Source: Kitasatospora phosalacinea (GTDB lineage: Bacteria > Actinomycetota > Actinomycetes > Streptomycetales > Streptomycetaceae). From it: a stretch of 51,504 nt of DNA. Each line of letters begins with the position of its first letter. Position 1 is the stretch's first letter. Positions 17,202 to 26,600 of the stretch are shown in pieces. The notes under the pieces are model-generated. The model ran no database searches. It worked only from the letters and a program-made list of their open reading frames with translations, and was not told the origin of the DNA. A program made the translations under genes and the position numbers. The stretch covers positions 64,712 through 116,215 of the forward strand of contig NZ_BSSA01000027.1 in the NCBI RefSeq assembly GCF_030268885.1, in the 5' to 3' direction.

Positions 17202-18179
17202 TCACGCCCGGTGGTCGGTGCGTTCCAGGAGGGCGTGGACGGCGGGTTGTGCGGCGTTCGGGCGCAGACGGGCGCGCATGGCGGTGACGGCCCGGTCGAC
17301 GCGGGCGCTGGAGAGGTGAGGGCTGAGGTCGAGGACGTCGTGCCAAGTGGCGGTGGCCTCGGTGAGGTGTCCGGTGCGTTCCAGCAGGACGGCGAGGTCG
17401 GTGAGGACGATGGCATACGAACGGACCTCCTCGGGCGGCCGGTGGGGAAGCGAGTGCTGAAGAGCGGTGACCGCGCCGGCCAGGTCGCCGAGCAGTTCGC
17501 GGACGGCGGCTTCCTGCCGCAGGAGCGCGGCCTGGTGGAAGACGCCGACCGCGGCGTCGGCAGGACCGGTGGCCCGGTCCAGGAAGCGTTCGGCCGAGGT
17601 GAGCGCCCGCAGGGCTTGGTGGCGGGCGCCGTTCCGGGCCAGCGCGACGGCCAACTGGCCTAATAGGAAAGACCGTTGACCGGCTGGGGCGGCGCAGCGG
17701 GTGGCGGCCCAGGCCAGGTCGAGGGCGCCCGGGCCGTCGCCGAGCGCGAGGGCCCTGACGGACATGCCGCGCAGCACCACGGCGCGGTCGGTGGGCACCC
17801 CGCCGAGGGTGGCCAGGCGCAGCGCGGTCGCGTAGTACCGCCGGGCCTGCTCGTGGCGGTGGTCGTCGATGTGCATGAAGCCGCACAGGTAAGCGAGTTG
17901 TCCGGCGACCTGGTACATCCGCAGCCGCACGGCAGTCGGGCCGGGCCGTCGGAGACGGGGCAGGACTTCGCGAGCCAGGTACGCGGCCAGCTGGCGGCGG
18001 TCCCGGCCGCCGCCGTGGGCGAGGTCGGAGCGGTGGAAGGCGAGGAGGGCCGCCTCGGCCCGTTCCACGTCGGCGGTGCCGAGCGGACCGGTGGAGAGCA
18101 GGGGGACGGCGAGGGGCGGGGCGTCGACTGGGCGCCCGGGGCGGTGGGACCCCGGCGTGCGACGGTTCTCTGCGGTCAT
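17202..18179 (-). CDS. TPR-type regulator homologue lacking the DNA-binding domain, with TTA codon
   Basis: A 325-residue protein related to the C-terminal part of the regulator at 18762-20153: QVAGQLAYLCGFMHIDDHRH, ARRYYATALRLATLGG and RGMSVRALALGDG align with LAYLCAFMHFDDN, AQRYYLVALGLAAEN and RGLSVQADALGHS. It keeps the tetratricopeptide-like helices but has no helix-turn-helix. Its ATG overlaps the stop of an 11-codon leader ORF (ATGA). Codon 173 (17661-17663) is TTA, the rare codon read by the bldA tRNA in Streptomyces, so late, development-linked expression is likely. It may act as a partner or modulator of its paralogue. The 5' extension of the frame to 18251 is possible but less likely. 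Confidence 0.75.
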   Translation of the reverse strand: MTAENRRTPGSHRPGRPVDAPPLAVPLLSTGPLGTADVERAEAALLAFHRSDLAHGGGRDRRQLAAYLAREVLPRLRRPGPTAVRLRMYQVAGQLAYLCGFMHIDDHRHEQARRYYATALRLATLGGVPTDRAVVLRGMSVRALALGDGPGALDLAWAATRCAAPAGQRSFLLGQLAVALARNGARHQALRALTSAERFLDRATGPADAAVGVFHQAALLRQEAAVRELLGDLAGAVTALQHSLPHRPPEEVRSYAIVLTDLAVLLERTGHLTEATATWHDVLDLSPHLSSARVDRAVTAMRARLRPNAAQPAVHALLERTDHRA

Positions 18180-18211
18180 GCGATTACACCAGCCAAGGAG
18201 AAACGTTTCAT
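18176..18211 (-). CDS. 11-codon leader ORF coupled to the regulator gene
   Basis: MKRFSLAGVIA and stop, preceded by GGAAGGGAAGGCAG, the best ribosome site in this stretch. Its TGA overlaps the ATG of the regulator at 18179. This looks like translational coupling through a short leader; alternatively the ribosome site serves a longer N-terminus read in another frame. Confidence 0.45.
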   Translation of the reverse strand: MKRFSLAGVIA

Positions 18212-18596
18212 CAACTGCCTTCCCTTCCGAGGGCTTTCGCTTGCGGCGCACTGTATGCCAGGTCCTCGGACTGGTGTATCGGATCGATGGAGGGGTAGTG
18301 GGTCACTTCCGGGGGTACGGAGTCGTGGAGGGCGCGGCGGGGTACACCTCGTGCGCCGTCTGTTCTCCGGCGAGTGGTCCGGGCGCCCTGGGTGGTGGAG
18401 GGCTGCGTCGTTGTACGGGGGTGCCCTTCCCAGCGTCGGTCCTGTTTCACCATTGCGATTGGTGGCGGGCCTCATCCTTGGCGCACTGAGCAGAAAGCTT
18501 CGGGCCGGGAGTCCCGCCTACTACACCCCGGACGACGACTTGCCCGCCCGCCTCGTCGGCTGCCTGACCTGCCCACCTGCCTGCCCCGCACACTCG

Positions 18597-18765
18597 CCCC
18601 TGGTCGCGGCCGGTTTCCGCTACTTCATCGAGGCAGGTCCGGGCAGCGTCCTGGCCTGCAGCACTGCCGCATGCCTCCACGGCACCGGTTCGGAGATCGG
18701 CACCGTCCTGGCCGCCCTGTTCGCCACGAACACCCGGCGGCCCGCTGACACAGCGGGTCTGTCAG
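18597..18765 (+). pseudogene. possible remnant of a polyketide acyltransferase domain
   Basis: The plus strand reads LVAAGFRYFIEAGPGSVLAC, which resembles the end of AT domains (V..G...F.E.GPG.VL). The surrounding frame (AYYTPDDDLPARLVGCL) is only weakly coding and has no start or stop of its own. It would be a scrap of another PKS gene. Low confidence. Confidence 0.25.
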
Positions 18766-20153
18766 GGCTGGTGCTGCAGGGGGACGCGTGGGCCGGCCAG
18801 GCGGTGCAGCAGGCCCCGTACCCGGGCGTCGTCGGCGTACGGGCGCAGCTGTCCGCGCACGGCGGTCAGCGCGCGGTCCACTCGTCGGCTGTGCAGGGGC
18901 GGGTACTCGTCGAGCAGGCGGTGCCAGCTGTCGACCGCCTCGGTGAGGTGTCCGGCCTGAAGGTGCAGGCGGCCCAGGTCGGCCAGCACGACGGCGCGCG
19001 AGCGGTGCTCCTCCTGCGGGCGGAAGCGCAGCGATCTCCCCAGGGCCGTCAGCGCGCCGGCTGGGTCGCCGAGTGCCTCCAGCACCGTGGCGCGCTGCCG
19101 CAGCAGCGCACCGCGGTGGTAGCGTCCGACCACTTCGTCCGCTGCGTTGTTGCGCCCGTCCAACAGGTCGTCGGCCGCGTCGAGGGATCTCAAGGCCTCG
19201 GTCCTGGCGTGCCGATGGGCCTGCGCGACGGCGAGCTGCCCGTGGACGAAGGCCTGCCGCAGCGGGTCGTGTCGCAGGGTTTCCAGGGCCCGTTCGGCGA
19301 GCGTGGTGGCCTCGGCGCTGTGCCCGAGCGCGTCCGCCTGCACCGACAGGCCGCGCAGCGCGATCGCGTAGTCGAGCGGTGAGTTGTTCTCCGCGGCCAG
19401 TCCCAGCGCCACCAGGTAGTAGCGCTGGGCGAGGACCTGGAGGTTGTCGTCGAAGTGCATGAACGCGCACAGGTAGGCGAGTCGGCAGGCGGCGGTGAGC
19501 AGGCGGCGGCGCAGCGCGGGCGGGGCCGGGCGGCGCAGCTTGGGTCCGAGGTCGGCGGACAGGTAGCCGGCCAGGGCGGTGCGGCTGTGGCCGCCGCCGA
19601 AGGTGATGTCGCAGGAGTGGAAGAGCTGGGCCAGCGTCTCGACCGCCTCGACCTCGTGCCGCTCGACGGGCCGGTGCGACGGGGGAGTGGCGGGGGGCGC
19701 AGGCCGTGGGCCGGGGACGTGGGCAGCGTCCGTACCGTCGGCGGGTGCCAGGCTCGGGAGGTCGAGCAGCGCGACGGAGTAGGCGGCCGGTTCCTCCGTC
19801 TGCCGACTCGCCCGCCGACTCGACTGGGCGAGTTGGCGCAGGGTCAGTTCGACCGGGCGGGCCGGGGCGGCAGGCAGGGCGGGCACGGCGGGCGCGGTGC
19901 GGTCCAGGCCCGCCTCCGCCAAGGTGACGACCCGGCCCAGGCGGCGGGAGAGCGCCTCAGTGATCAGCTGCGGGGTAGTTCCGCGGGGGCGGGTTCCGGA
20001 GAGCCAGTGGGCGACGGTCGAGCGGTCGAAACCGAGGGGCCTACCGCTCTCCCAGCCGGCCCGGTTGACTTCGGTGGCCAGGTCGGCCGCGCTCCAACGG
20101 GCCTCGGCCAGCAGGGCCCGTAGCGAATCGTTCGGGCGGCGCGGCGATGTCAT
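18762..20153 (-). CDS. helix-turn-helix / tetratricopeptide transcriptional regulator
   Basis: A 463-residue protein. The ATG at 20153 is preferred because AAGGGG lies six bases upstream; a GTG at 20159 is also in frame. Residues about 10-65 (LLAEARWSAADLATEVNRAG, then LGFDRSTVAHWLSGTRPRGT) form a Cro/C1-type helix-turn-helix. After a Pro/Ala-rich linker, residues about 165-455 are helical repeats with FMHFDDNLQVLAQRYYLVAL and LREQ-like elements, of the kind seen in actinomycete regulators near secondary-metabolite genes. The paralogue at 17202 lacks the DNA-binding part. A role in controlling the adjacent polyketide genes is inferred from position. Confidence 0.82.
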   Translation of the reverse strand: MTSPRRPNDSLRALLAEARWSAADLATEVNRAGWESGRPLGFDRSTVAHWLSGTRPRGTTPQLITEALSRRLGRVVTLAEAGLDRTAPAVPALPAAPARPVELTLRQLAQSSRRASRQTEEPAAYSVALLDLPSLAPADGTDAAHVPGPRPAPPATPPSHRPVERHEVEAVETLAQLFHSCDITFGGGHSRTALAGYLSADLGPKLRRPAPPALRRRLLTAACRLAYLCAFMHFDDNLQVLAQRYYLVALGLAAENNSPLDYAIALRGLSVQADALGHSAEATTLAERALETLRHDPLRQAFVHGQLAVAQAHRHARTEALRSLDAADDLLDGRNNAADEVVGRYHRGALLRQRATVLEALGDPAGALTALGRSLRFRPQEEHRSRAVVLADLGRLHLQAGHLTEAVDSWHRLLDEYPPLHSRRVDRALTAVRGQLRPYADDARVRGLLHRLAGPRVPLQHQP

Positions 20154-20243
20154 GCACACCCCTTACGTCCGGGTACGCGTGCGGGACTCCGGTCGGGTTC
20201 CAGTCCGCATGGTGACACGTCCCGCTGCCGCACCACCAGAAAG

Positions 20244-20280
20244 GCGGTGGCCCGCGGTGGAGGCTGCCGCGGGCCACCGC
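20244..20280 (-). terminator. strong hairpin terminator after the IspH-like gene
   Basis: A 14-bp perfect stem, GCGGTGGCCCGCGG (20244-20257) with CCGCGGGCCACCGC (20267-20280). It lies downstream of the minus-strand gene ending at 20412 and upstream of the regulator at 20153, insulating the two. Confidence 0.65.
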
Positions 20281-20411
20281 GGTGACCAGGGAGGACGGCC
20301 GGAGGGCGGTTTCAGCGGACCGTGATTTTCAACGCCACGGGCCGCACCAGGCGGCGCACCCTCCCTCCGCCTTCGCCTTCGCCTGCGTGCCGGTGCCCGA
20401 AGGGCGCGCGA

Positions 20412-21536
20412 TCAGTCCCGGTGCCGGGGCGCGCGGTCGGCGCAGACGGGCGCGGACGGCGCTGTGGGAAGGGGGACCACCTCGGTCCACACCCGGTGCT
20501 CGACGATGCCGAGCGGACCCAGCCCGGTGAGTACCTGTAGGACCGCGTCCAGCAGCGCGGTGTCCATGTCGTCCCCGTTCGCCGTGCCGACGGCAGGAGC
20601 GGCCGGGATCAGGCCGACGGTTGCGGCGGCGGCGAGTTCCGCCGGCAGCAGGTCGCCGAGCCCGCGGACCCGGCGCACCCGCGCGCCCGTCGGCAGGGTG
20701 GCGGCATCCACCCGGGCCTCTCCGAGCAGCAGGGTCAGGTCGCTCGCCGCGGCGACCGCCCGGTGCGCCCAGCGGGTCGCGGAAGCCCGGTGGCACCACT
20801 GGTCGGGGTGCTGGCCGCGCAGTTCGGGGAACCTGGCCCGCAGCGCGGTCAGCAGAGGGGTGACGTCGTCGACGACGGCGCAGGGCCGGACCACGAACGC
20901 GGGCCGGACGCCGACGGGCAGCACGAGCCGTTCGACGTCCTCGACCCGGGCCAGTTCGAGCACACGGCCGTCCGGGGCCCAGGGCCGGGAGCGGCCCGGG
21001 CCGACCAGCAGGACGGCGTCGCCCTCGTCGAGGTAGCGGCGGACCGCGGCCCCGGCGAGGGCGGGCGCGGGGCAGGGCGTCGCTGCGCCGGGGTGGGCGG
21101 GCGGTGCGGAGCCGTCGCGCGGGACGGGTAGCTCGACGACTGCGTAAGGGCTGTCGGGGCAGGGCCGGGGCGGGCGGGCCACCATCGCGCGCCGGGTCCT
21201 GAGCGCTGCGGACCAGGACCGGACCAGGGCCTGCGCCGCCCCGGTCCGGCAGGAGCCGCCGACGACCGCGATCCCGGTCGCGTCGCCGTCGCCGTCCAGG
21301 TACGTCGTGCTCACCAGCACCCCGGACCGGCCCGGGCCGGCCGACCCGACGGGAACCGGGCCGAGGTCCCGAACCGCCAGGGGGAGTCCGTCCTCCGTCG
21401 GCACCGCGGCGACCAGCGGGGCGGCCGGGCAGCGCACTGGGCCGCGGACGGGATGGACGAAGCCGCTGACCGCGTAGAGGTCCTCGTCCCCGAGCCCTGG
21501 CAGCGCGAAGACTTCCGAAAGCCGTGTCCTGTTCAT
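20412..21536 (-). CDS. IspH (LytB)-like protein
   Basis: A 374-residue protein with AGGAACCC before its ATG. The C-terminal half follows IspH, the 4Fe-4S enzyme that makes IPP and DMAPP from HMBPP: ARVEDVERLVLPVGVRPAFV, VVDDVTPLLTALRARFPEL, DQWCHRASATRWAHRAVAAA (Cys248 in the place of the third cluster ligand) and LTLLLGEA. GDLLPAELAAAATVGLIPAA matches the last IspH strands. The N-terminal half is divergent: GFVHPVRGPVRCPAAPLVAA holds Cys36, a candidate first ligand, but the usual middle Cys-His motif is not clear. It is therefore a divergent IspH homologue, perhaps with another substrate. It lies 47 bases after an SsgA-like gene and near a PKS, so tailoring or isoprenoid supply is possible. 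Confidence 0.7.
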   Translation of the reverse strand: MNRTRLSEVFALPGLGDEDLYAVSGFVHPVRGPVRCPAAPLVAAVPTEDGLPLAVRDLGPVPVGSAGPGRSGVLVSTTYLDGDGDATGIAVVGGSCRTGAAQALVRSWSAALRTRRAMVARPPRPCPDSPYAVVELPVPRDGSAPPAHPGAATPCPAPALAGAAVRRYLDEGDAVLLVGPGRSRPWAPDGRVLELARVEDVERLVLPVGVRPAFVVRPCAVVDDVTPLLTALRARFPELRGQHPDQWCHRASATRWAHRAVAAASDLTLLLGEARVDAATLPTGARVRRVRGLGDLLPAELAAAATVGLIPAAPAVGTANGDDMDTALLDAVLQVLTGLGPLGIVEHRVWTEVVPLPTAPSAPVCADRAPRHRD

Positions 21537-21583
21537 GGGTTCCTGCTTCTTGCCGATTCTTCGATGTGTCAGTTCCGCTGCGC

Positions 21584-22003
21584 TCAGGCGTCTTTGCGCC
21601 GTGGCGGGGCGAGGAGGCGGACGAGGACGGTGTCCAGGTCGAGGTGCAGGTGCTCGGCGCCGACGGGGACCAGTGCGTAGGCGTCGGCGAGGAAGGCGCC
21701 GAGGTCGTCTGTGGGGACGACGACGGAAGTGGAGCCGTGGGCGCCGTGCAGGCGAACGATCACGGTGCCGCTCTTGCCGGGGGCGATGGTGACGTCGCCG
21801 AGGCCGGCCTCCTGGTGGCGGCCGATCTCCAGCAAGCCCCGGCAGAAGTACCGCTCCACGAAACCGTCGTCGAAGGGGAAGGTCAGGCACACCGCGAACG
21901 GGTCCTGGCTGGCGTAGCGCAGCAGCGCGTCCACCTCCAGGTCCGGGGAAGGGCTCTCCGGGAACCTGACCCGCACCGCTCTCACCGTCCAACCGCCCAC
22001 CAC
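21584..22003 (-). CDS. SsgA-like sporulation/cell-division protein
   Basis: A 139-residue protein from GTG 22003 (or 22000) with GGAAGGGG upstream. It has the SsgA pattern: YASQDPFAVCLTFPF, then VERYFCRGLLEIGRHQEAGL, a short beta stretch, and AFLADAYALVPVGAEHLHLD. SsgA-like proteins occur only in sporulating actinomycetes and help position septa or control cell-wall enzymes. The family length (about 130-145) fits. It is the first gene of a likely two-gene operon with the IspH-like gene; such genes are often found scattered in Streptomyces chromosomes. Confidence 0.8.
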   Translation of the reverse strand: MVGGWTVRAVRVRFPESPSPDLEVDALLRYASQDPFAVCLTFPFDDGFVERYFCRGLLEIGRHQEAGLGDVTIAPGKSGTVIVRLHGAHGSTSVVVPTDDLGAFLADAYALVPVGAEHLHLDLDTVLVRLLAPPRRKDA

Positions 22004-23617
22004 GCCACCCCTTCCGAGCCGATCCGCGCACCAGCCGGCCGCACAGCACTCGCACGGCCGGTGGGAGCCGACCACGCTACGCCCGCCCCGGCCACGTCCG
22101 GCCGAGGGCGGGCCGCGGGTGCGCGCTGGTCGGCGAGATGTTGACGCGCAGGTCGGCTTCGGCCCGTAGGGGACGGCGCCGCTGCCGGCTCCACTGGCAG
22201 GGCGTACACGATCGGGTGGCGTCGGGTTCGAAGGTGACCGCGCTTGGAGGGGACCTCGCGGCCGAGCAGGTCGCAGCCCGGCCCGACCGGAGCCGACCAG
22301 GGCCCGCCCTTCTCCGGTCCGCGGTTGTTCCCGGGCGCGGTGGGGCGACCTCGCTGCAAGCGCGTCCCTCTTCCGCCCGGACCGGGGCTCGGCCGGGTGC
22401 GCACGGCGCCACGTGCGGGCAGGCCGGGCGCGAGGCTGCGGCACGTCGGGATCGGTCGCCCCTCGTTCCGGCGGCGGCAGGGGCGCGGGGGAGAGCAGGT
22501 GCGCCCGTACGGGCGTGCGCATGGCGTGCGGCGTGCGGCACCGGGATCGCAGGGGGAGGGAGGCGGGCCCTCCCACTGGCCCTCCCGAGCAACCCCAGCC
22601 CCAGCAGTCGCACCATGGGCCCTGTCGGTCTCATGGGTCACACGGGTGGCCCGCTCCTGGGCCCGCGGTTTCAGCGCGTGCCGGGTTTCACCGCAGACAT
22701 CTTTCCGGAGGTATGAAAAAAGATCCCTCCGAGGCTTTAATCGGATCAGGTGGGGAACGCGCGGAGCGGTCTCGCCCCATGGGGAGCGAAACAGGACGAG
22801 TTGCCGCCGATCCGAAGTTCCGGCGGGCCGACACCTCGAATGCCCCCGGCTGAATTCACCGGATTGATCACCCATCGCGGATCGACCGGCGTATTCGGGC
22901 CCCGTGTCGGTGGTGGCTGTTTTCCGTGGCCCCCGGACATGGAGATCCATCCTCGGAAAGCAAGGAGAGTGATCAACCGTTGTACGGATTCCACCACCGC
23001 GCCGTGATCGGCGTACGGAGCGGACCGGGGGCGGCCCCGCCCTGACCGGGCACCTCGCCGTCCTGCGGGTCCGGCGGCCCGGCGGAGCATCGCCGGGCCA
23101 GGGTGCGAAACGGGCCTCACCGGCACCCCTGCTCGTAGTGGCAGACGTGCCGGGTGCCCACTCCGGAGCCAGTGCCTGAGCGCTTTTCGGGACAGCAGTC
23201 TCGACGAAGAGCGGTAGTGCCCTCTGCCCCTGCGCGAGGCGGGCCTGCCGCTGGGCGCGGCAGTCGGTGTGGACGGCGACGCTCGACGGCCTTCGACCAG
23301 CCGCCGCCGGATCGCCACGGGCCCGCGGGTCGTCGGTGAATGAATGGCATCAGTTCGCCTGCATCTTTCCCGTGGTGCGTCCCGTGCGTCGGCGACAGAC
23401 ACCCGACCGATCTGATCGGCTGGCTGGTCCGGCATTCCTTCCCGAGCCGTGCTCGTACGGTAAGGCGCCGCAGGGCGGGAAACCGGCGTATTTGATTGAC
23501 CGGCCGATCGTGGCGAAGCGTGGTCGGCGGTATTTCCGGCTCATGGCGTGCGCGGTCGAAAAATCTCCCCGCCCTTCGCTGAAATGAAAAGCTGAACGAG
23601 AACGTCTGGAGTTGACC
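22004..23617. other. 1.6-kb intergenic region between divergent ssgA-like and PKS genes
   Basis: No recognisable protein was found. A 46-codon frame at 22713-22853 (MKKDPSEALIGSGGERAERS...) has GGAGG only one base before its ATG, too close for good initiation, and a 6-bp inverted repeat (CGGAGG/CCTCCG) overlaps its start. The last 200 bases, less GC-rich, should hold the PKS promoter; GGAG at 23608 is the PKS ribosome site. The length suggests deleted genes or a large regulatory region. Confidence 0.4.
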
Positions 23618-26600
23618 ATGGAAGCAAAGGTGACGGGCCGCGAGGTGGAAGCCATCGCCGTCGTCGGGGCCGCCTGCCGGTTCCCGGGCCGGGCGGCAAC
23701 GCTCGACGGGTACTGGAAGCTGCTGCTGGAGGGCGGCGAGAGCGTGGGCCCGGTTCCGGAGGAGCGGTGGGCCGACTACGCGGGCCGCGGCCCGGCGCAG
23801 GACCGGGTGCTGGCCTCGGCCACGCGGTCGGGATCGTTCCTCGCCGGGGACATCTACGGCTTCGACGCGCCGTTCTTCGGGATCGCCCCGCGTGAGGCGA
23901 GGTTGATGGACCCCCAGCAGCGGATGGCCCTGGAGGTGGCGTGGCAGGCGCTGGAGCACGCCGGGATCGATCCGCAAGCGCTGGCGGGCGGGGACGCCGG
24001 GGTGTTCATGGGGGTCGGGTCGGACGACTACGGGCGGCCCCTGCTGGAGGACCTGGCCGGGATCGAGGCGTGGACCGGGATCGGTGCGTCGCTGTGCGGG
24101 GTGGCGAACCGGATCTCGCACACCCTGGACCTCCGCGGTCCGAGCATGGCCGTCGACACTGCCTGCTCCTCGTCGCTGGTCGCGCTCCACCAGGCGTGCC
24201 TGAGCCTGCGGGCAGGCGAGTGCCCCCTGGCGCTGGCCGGCGGCGTGATGCTGATGACGGGACCGGGGTTGACCGTGGTGCTGGACCGGGCCGGCGCGCT
24301 GGCCCCCGACGGTCGTTCCAAGCCCTTCGACGCCGCCGCGGACGGCTACGGGCGCGGCGAGGGGTGCGGGGTCGTGGTCCTGAAGAGGCTGTCCGACGCG
24401 GTGCGGGACCGCGACGAGGTCCTCGCGCTGATCAGGGGTAGCGCCGTCCACCAGGACGGCCGCACCGAGGGCATCATGGCGCCCAGCGGGTCCGCGCAGG
24501 AGCACCTGCTGCGCCGCGCCTACGCCGCGGCCGGGGTGGACCCGGCGGAGGTGGACTACGTCGAGGCGCACGGAACGGGCACCCGCGCGGGAGACCCGCT
24601 CGAAGCAAGGGCGCTCGCAGCGGTGCTGGGGCCGGGTCGGGCCGGGAGCGGGCCCTGCCTGGTCGGTGCGGTGAAGGGCAACATCGGACACCTGGAGGCC
24701 GCGGCCGGGATAGCCGGGCTGATCAAGGCCGTGCTGGTCCTGCGGAACCGGACGGTCCCGCCCAACCAGGTGTTCTCCGGCCCGACGGACGCCATCGACT
24801 GGGAGGCATCGGGCCTGCGGCTGGTCACGGGGCGCACGGCGCTGGCGCCGCGCGACGGACGGCCGCTGCGGGCCGGCGTGGCGTCGTACGGCTACGGCGG
24901 CACCATCGCCCACGTAGTGCTGGAGGAAGCGCCCCACCGGCGGGCCGCCGCACCGGACGGCCCGGCCGCACCGGCGGCGCAGGAGCCGCGCGTGTACCCG
25001 CTGTCAGCGGGCAGCCCCGCCGCGCTGCAGGTCCACGCGCGTGAACTCGCCGAGGCGCTGTCACGGCCCACGGCGGAACTCGCGGACATCGGCCACACCA
25101 TGGCGCTGCGCCGCGCCCACCTCCCCTGTCGCGCGGCCGTCGTGGCCGACGACCGGGCCACCCTGGTCGCCGGTCTGCGCGCAGTCGCCGATCCGGACGG
25201 CCCCGGCACACCGGGCGCGGTCATCGCGGACGCGCCCGCCGCGCAGGCGCAGGACGCGGTCTGGGTGTTCTCCGGGCACGGCTCGCAGTGGGTCGGGATG
25301 GGCCGGGAACTCCTCGTCCAGGAGCCCGTGTTCGCCCGTACCATCGACCGGCTCGGCCCCTGGTACCAGGAGGAGATCGGCTTCACCCCCCGCCAGGTCA
25401 TCGAGGACGGATCCCTGGACGGCGTGGACCGGATCCAGGCCACCCTGGTCGCGGTGCAGCTGGGACTCGCGGAGCTGTGGCGCTGGTACGGGCTGCGGCC
25501 GGGGGCGGTGATCGGCCACTCCGTGGGGGAGATCTCCGCCGCGGTAGTCGCCGGCGTGCTGACCGAGGAGGAGGGGGCCCGCCTCGTCTGCCGCCGCTCA
25601 GCCCTGCTGCGGGCCTTCGACGGCCTGGGTGCCATGGCGATGGTCACCCTGCCGTCCGAGGAGGTCGCGCGCGACCTGAAGGGGTGCGAGGACATCTCCT
25701 GCGCGGTCGAGGCGTCTCCCACCACGACCGTGGTGTCCGGAACGGCCGAGGCCGTAGAACGCTGGTGCGGGCAGTGGGAGCGGGCCGGACACGGAGTACG
25801 GCCGGTCAAGTCGACCGTGGCCTTCCACAGCCCGCAGATGGAGGTGCCCGCCCGGCGGCTCGAACAGGCCCTGACCGACCTGAGCCCGCGCGCACCGCGC
25901 CTGCCGCTGTACGCGACGGCCTGCGACGACCCCCGCTCGGCCCCGCCCCGGGACAGCGCCTACTGGGCGCGGAACCTGCGCGAGCCGGTGCGCTTCGCCG
26001 GGGCGGTCCGGGCAGCGGCGGAGGACGGTCACCGCACCTTCCTGGAGGTCTCGCCGCACCCGGTGGTGGCCGGATCCATCACGGAGACCGCCCCCGTCGA
26101 CGGCACCGTCGTCCTGCCCACGCTACGCCGCGGGCGCGGCGAACGCGCCGTCCTCCTCTCCTCGCTGGCCGCCCTGTACTGCCAGGGCGCGCGGGTGGAC
26201 TGGGAACGCCTGCACCCGCACAGCCGACTCACCCGGCTCCCGGGCACGGTCTGGGAGCGCGCACACCACCGCGCCGGACCTTCCGCCGCACCGGAGCGGT
26301 CCTGCGCGCGGTACCACGACCCGCAGGCGCACACGCTGCTGGGCGAGGTGACGGCCGTTCACCACCCGCCGCTACGGCTGTGGCGCACCGTACTGGAGCG
26401 GGACAGCCGCCCCTATCCCGGGGCGCACCCCGTGGCGGGCACCGAGATCGTCCCGGCGGCCGTGCTGCTGCACACCTTCGCCCACGCGGCCCGGGAACTG
26501 GGCGACGGCGATGCGTTCCCCGACCTGATCGACGTCGACCTGCGCATCCCCGTCGCCGTGCCCCACGAGGGTGCCCGCGAACTGCAGGTGCTGGGGCAGG

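Noticed and set aside
17676..19382. 568-codon plus-strand frame across both regulator genes
   Set aside because: Most of it is antisense to the two regulators. Only a short stretch around 18597-18765, between them, was kept as a weak PKS relic.
22713..22853. 46-codon peptide before the PKS as a possible peptide-product precursor
   Set aside because: The ribosome site is one base from the ATG, no maturation genes are nearby and the residue composition is unremarkable.
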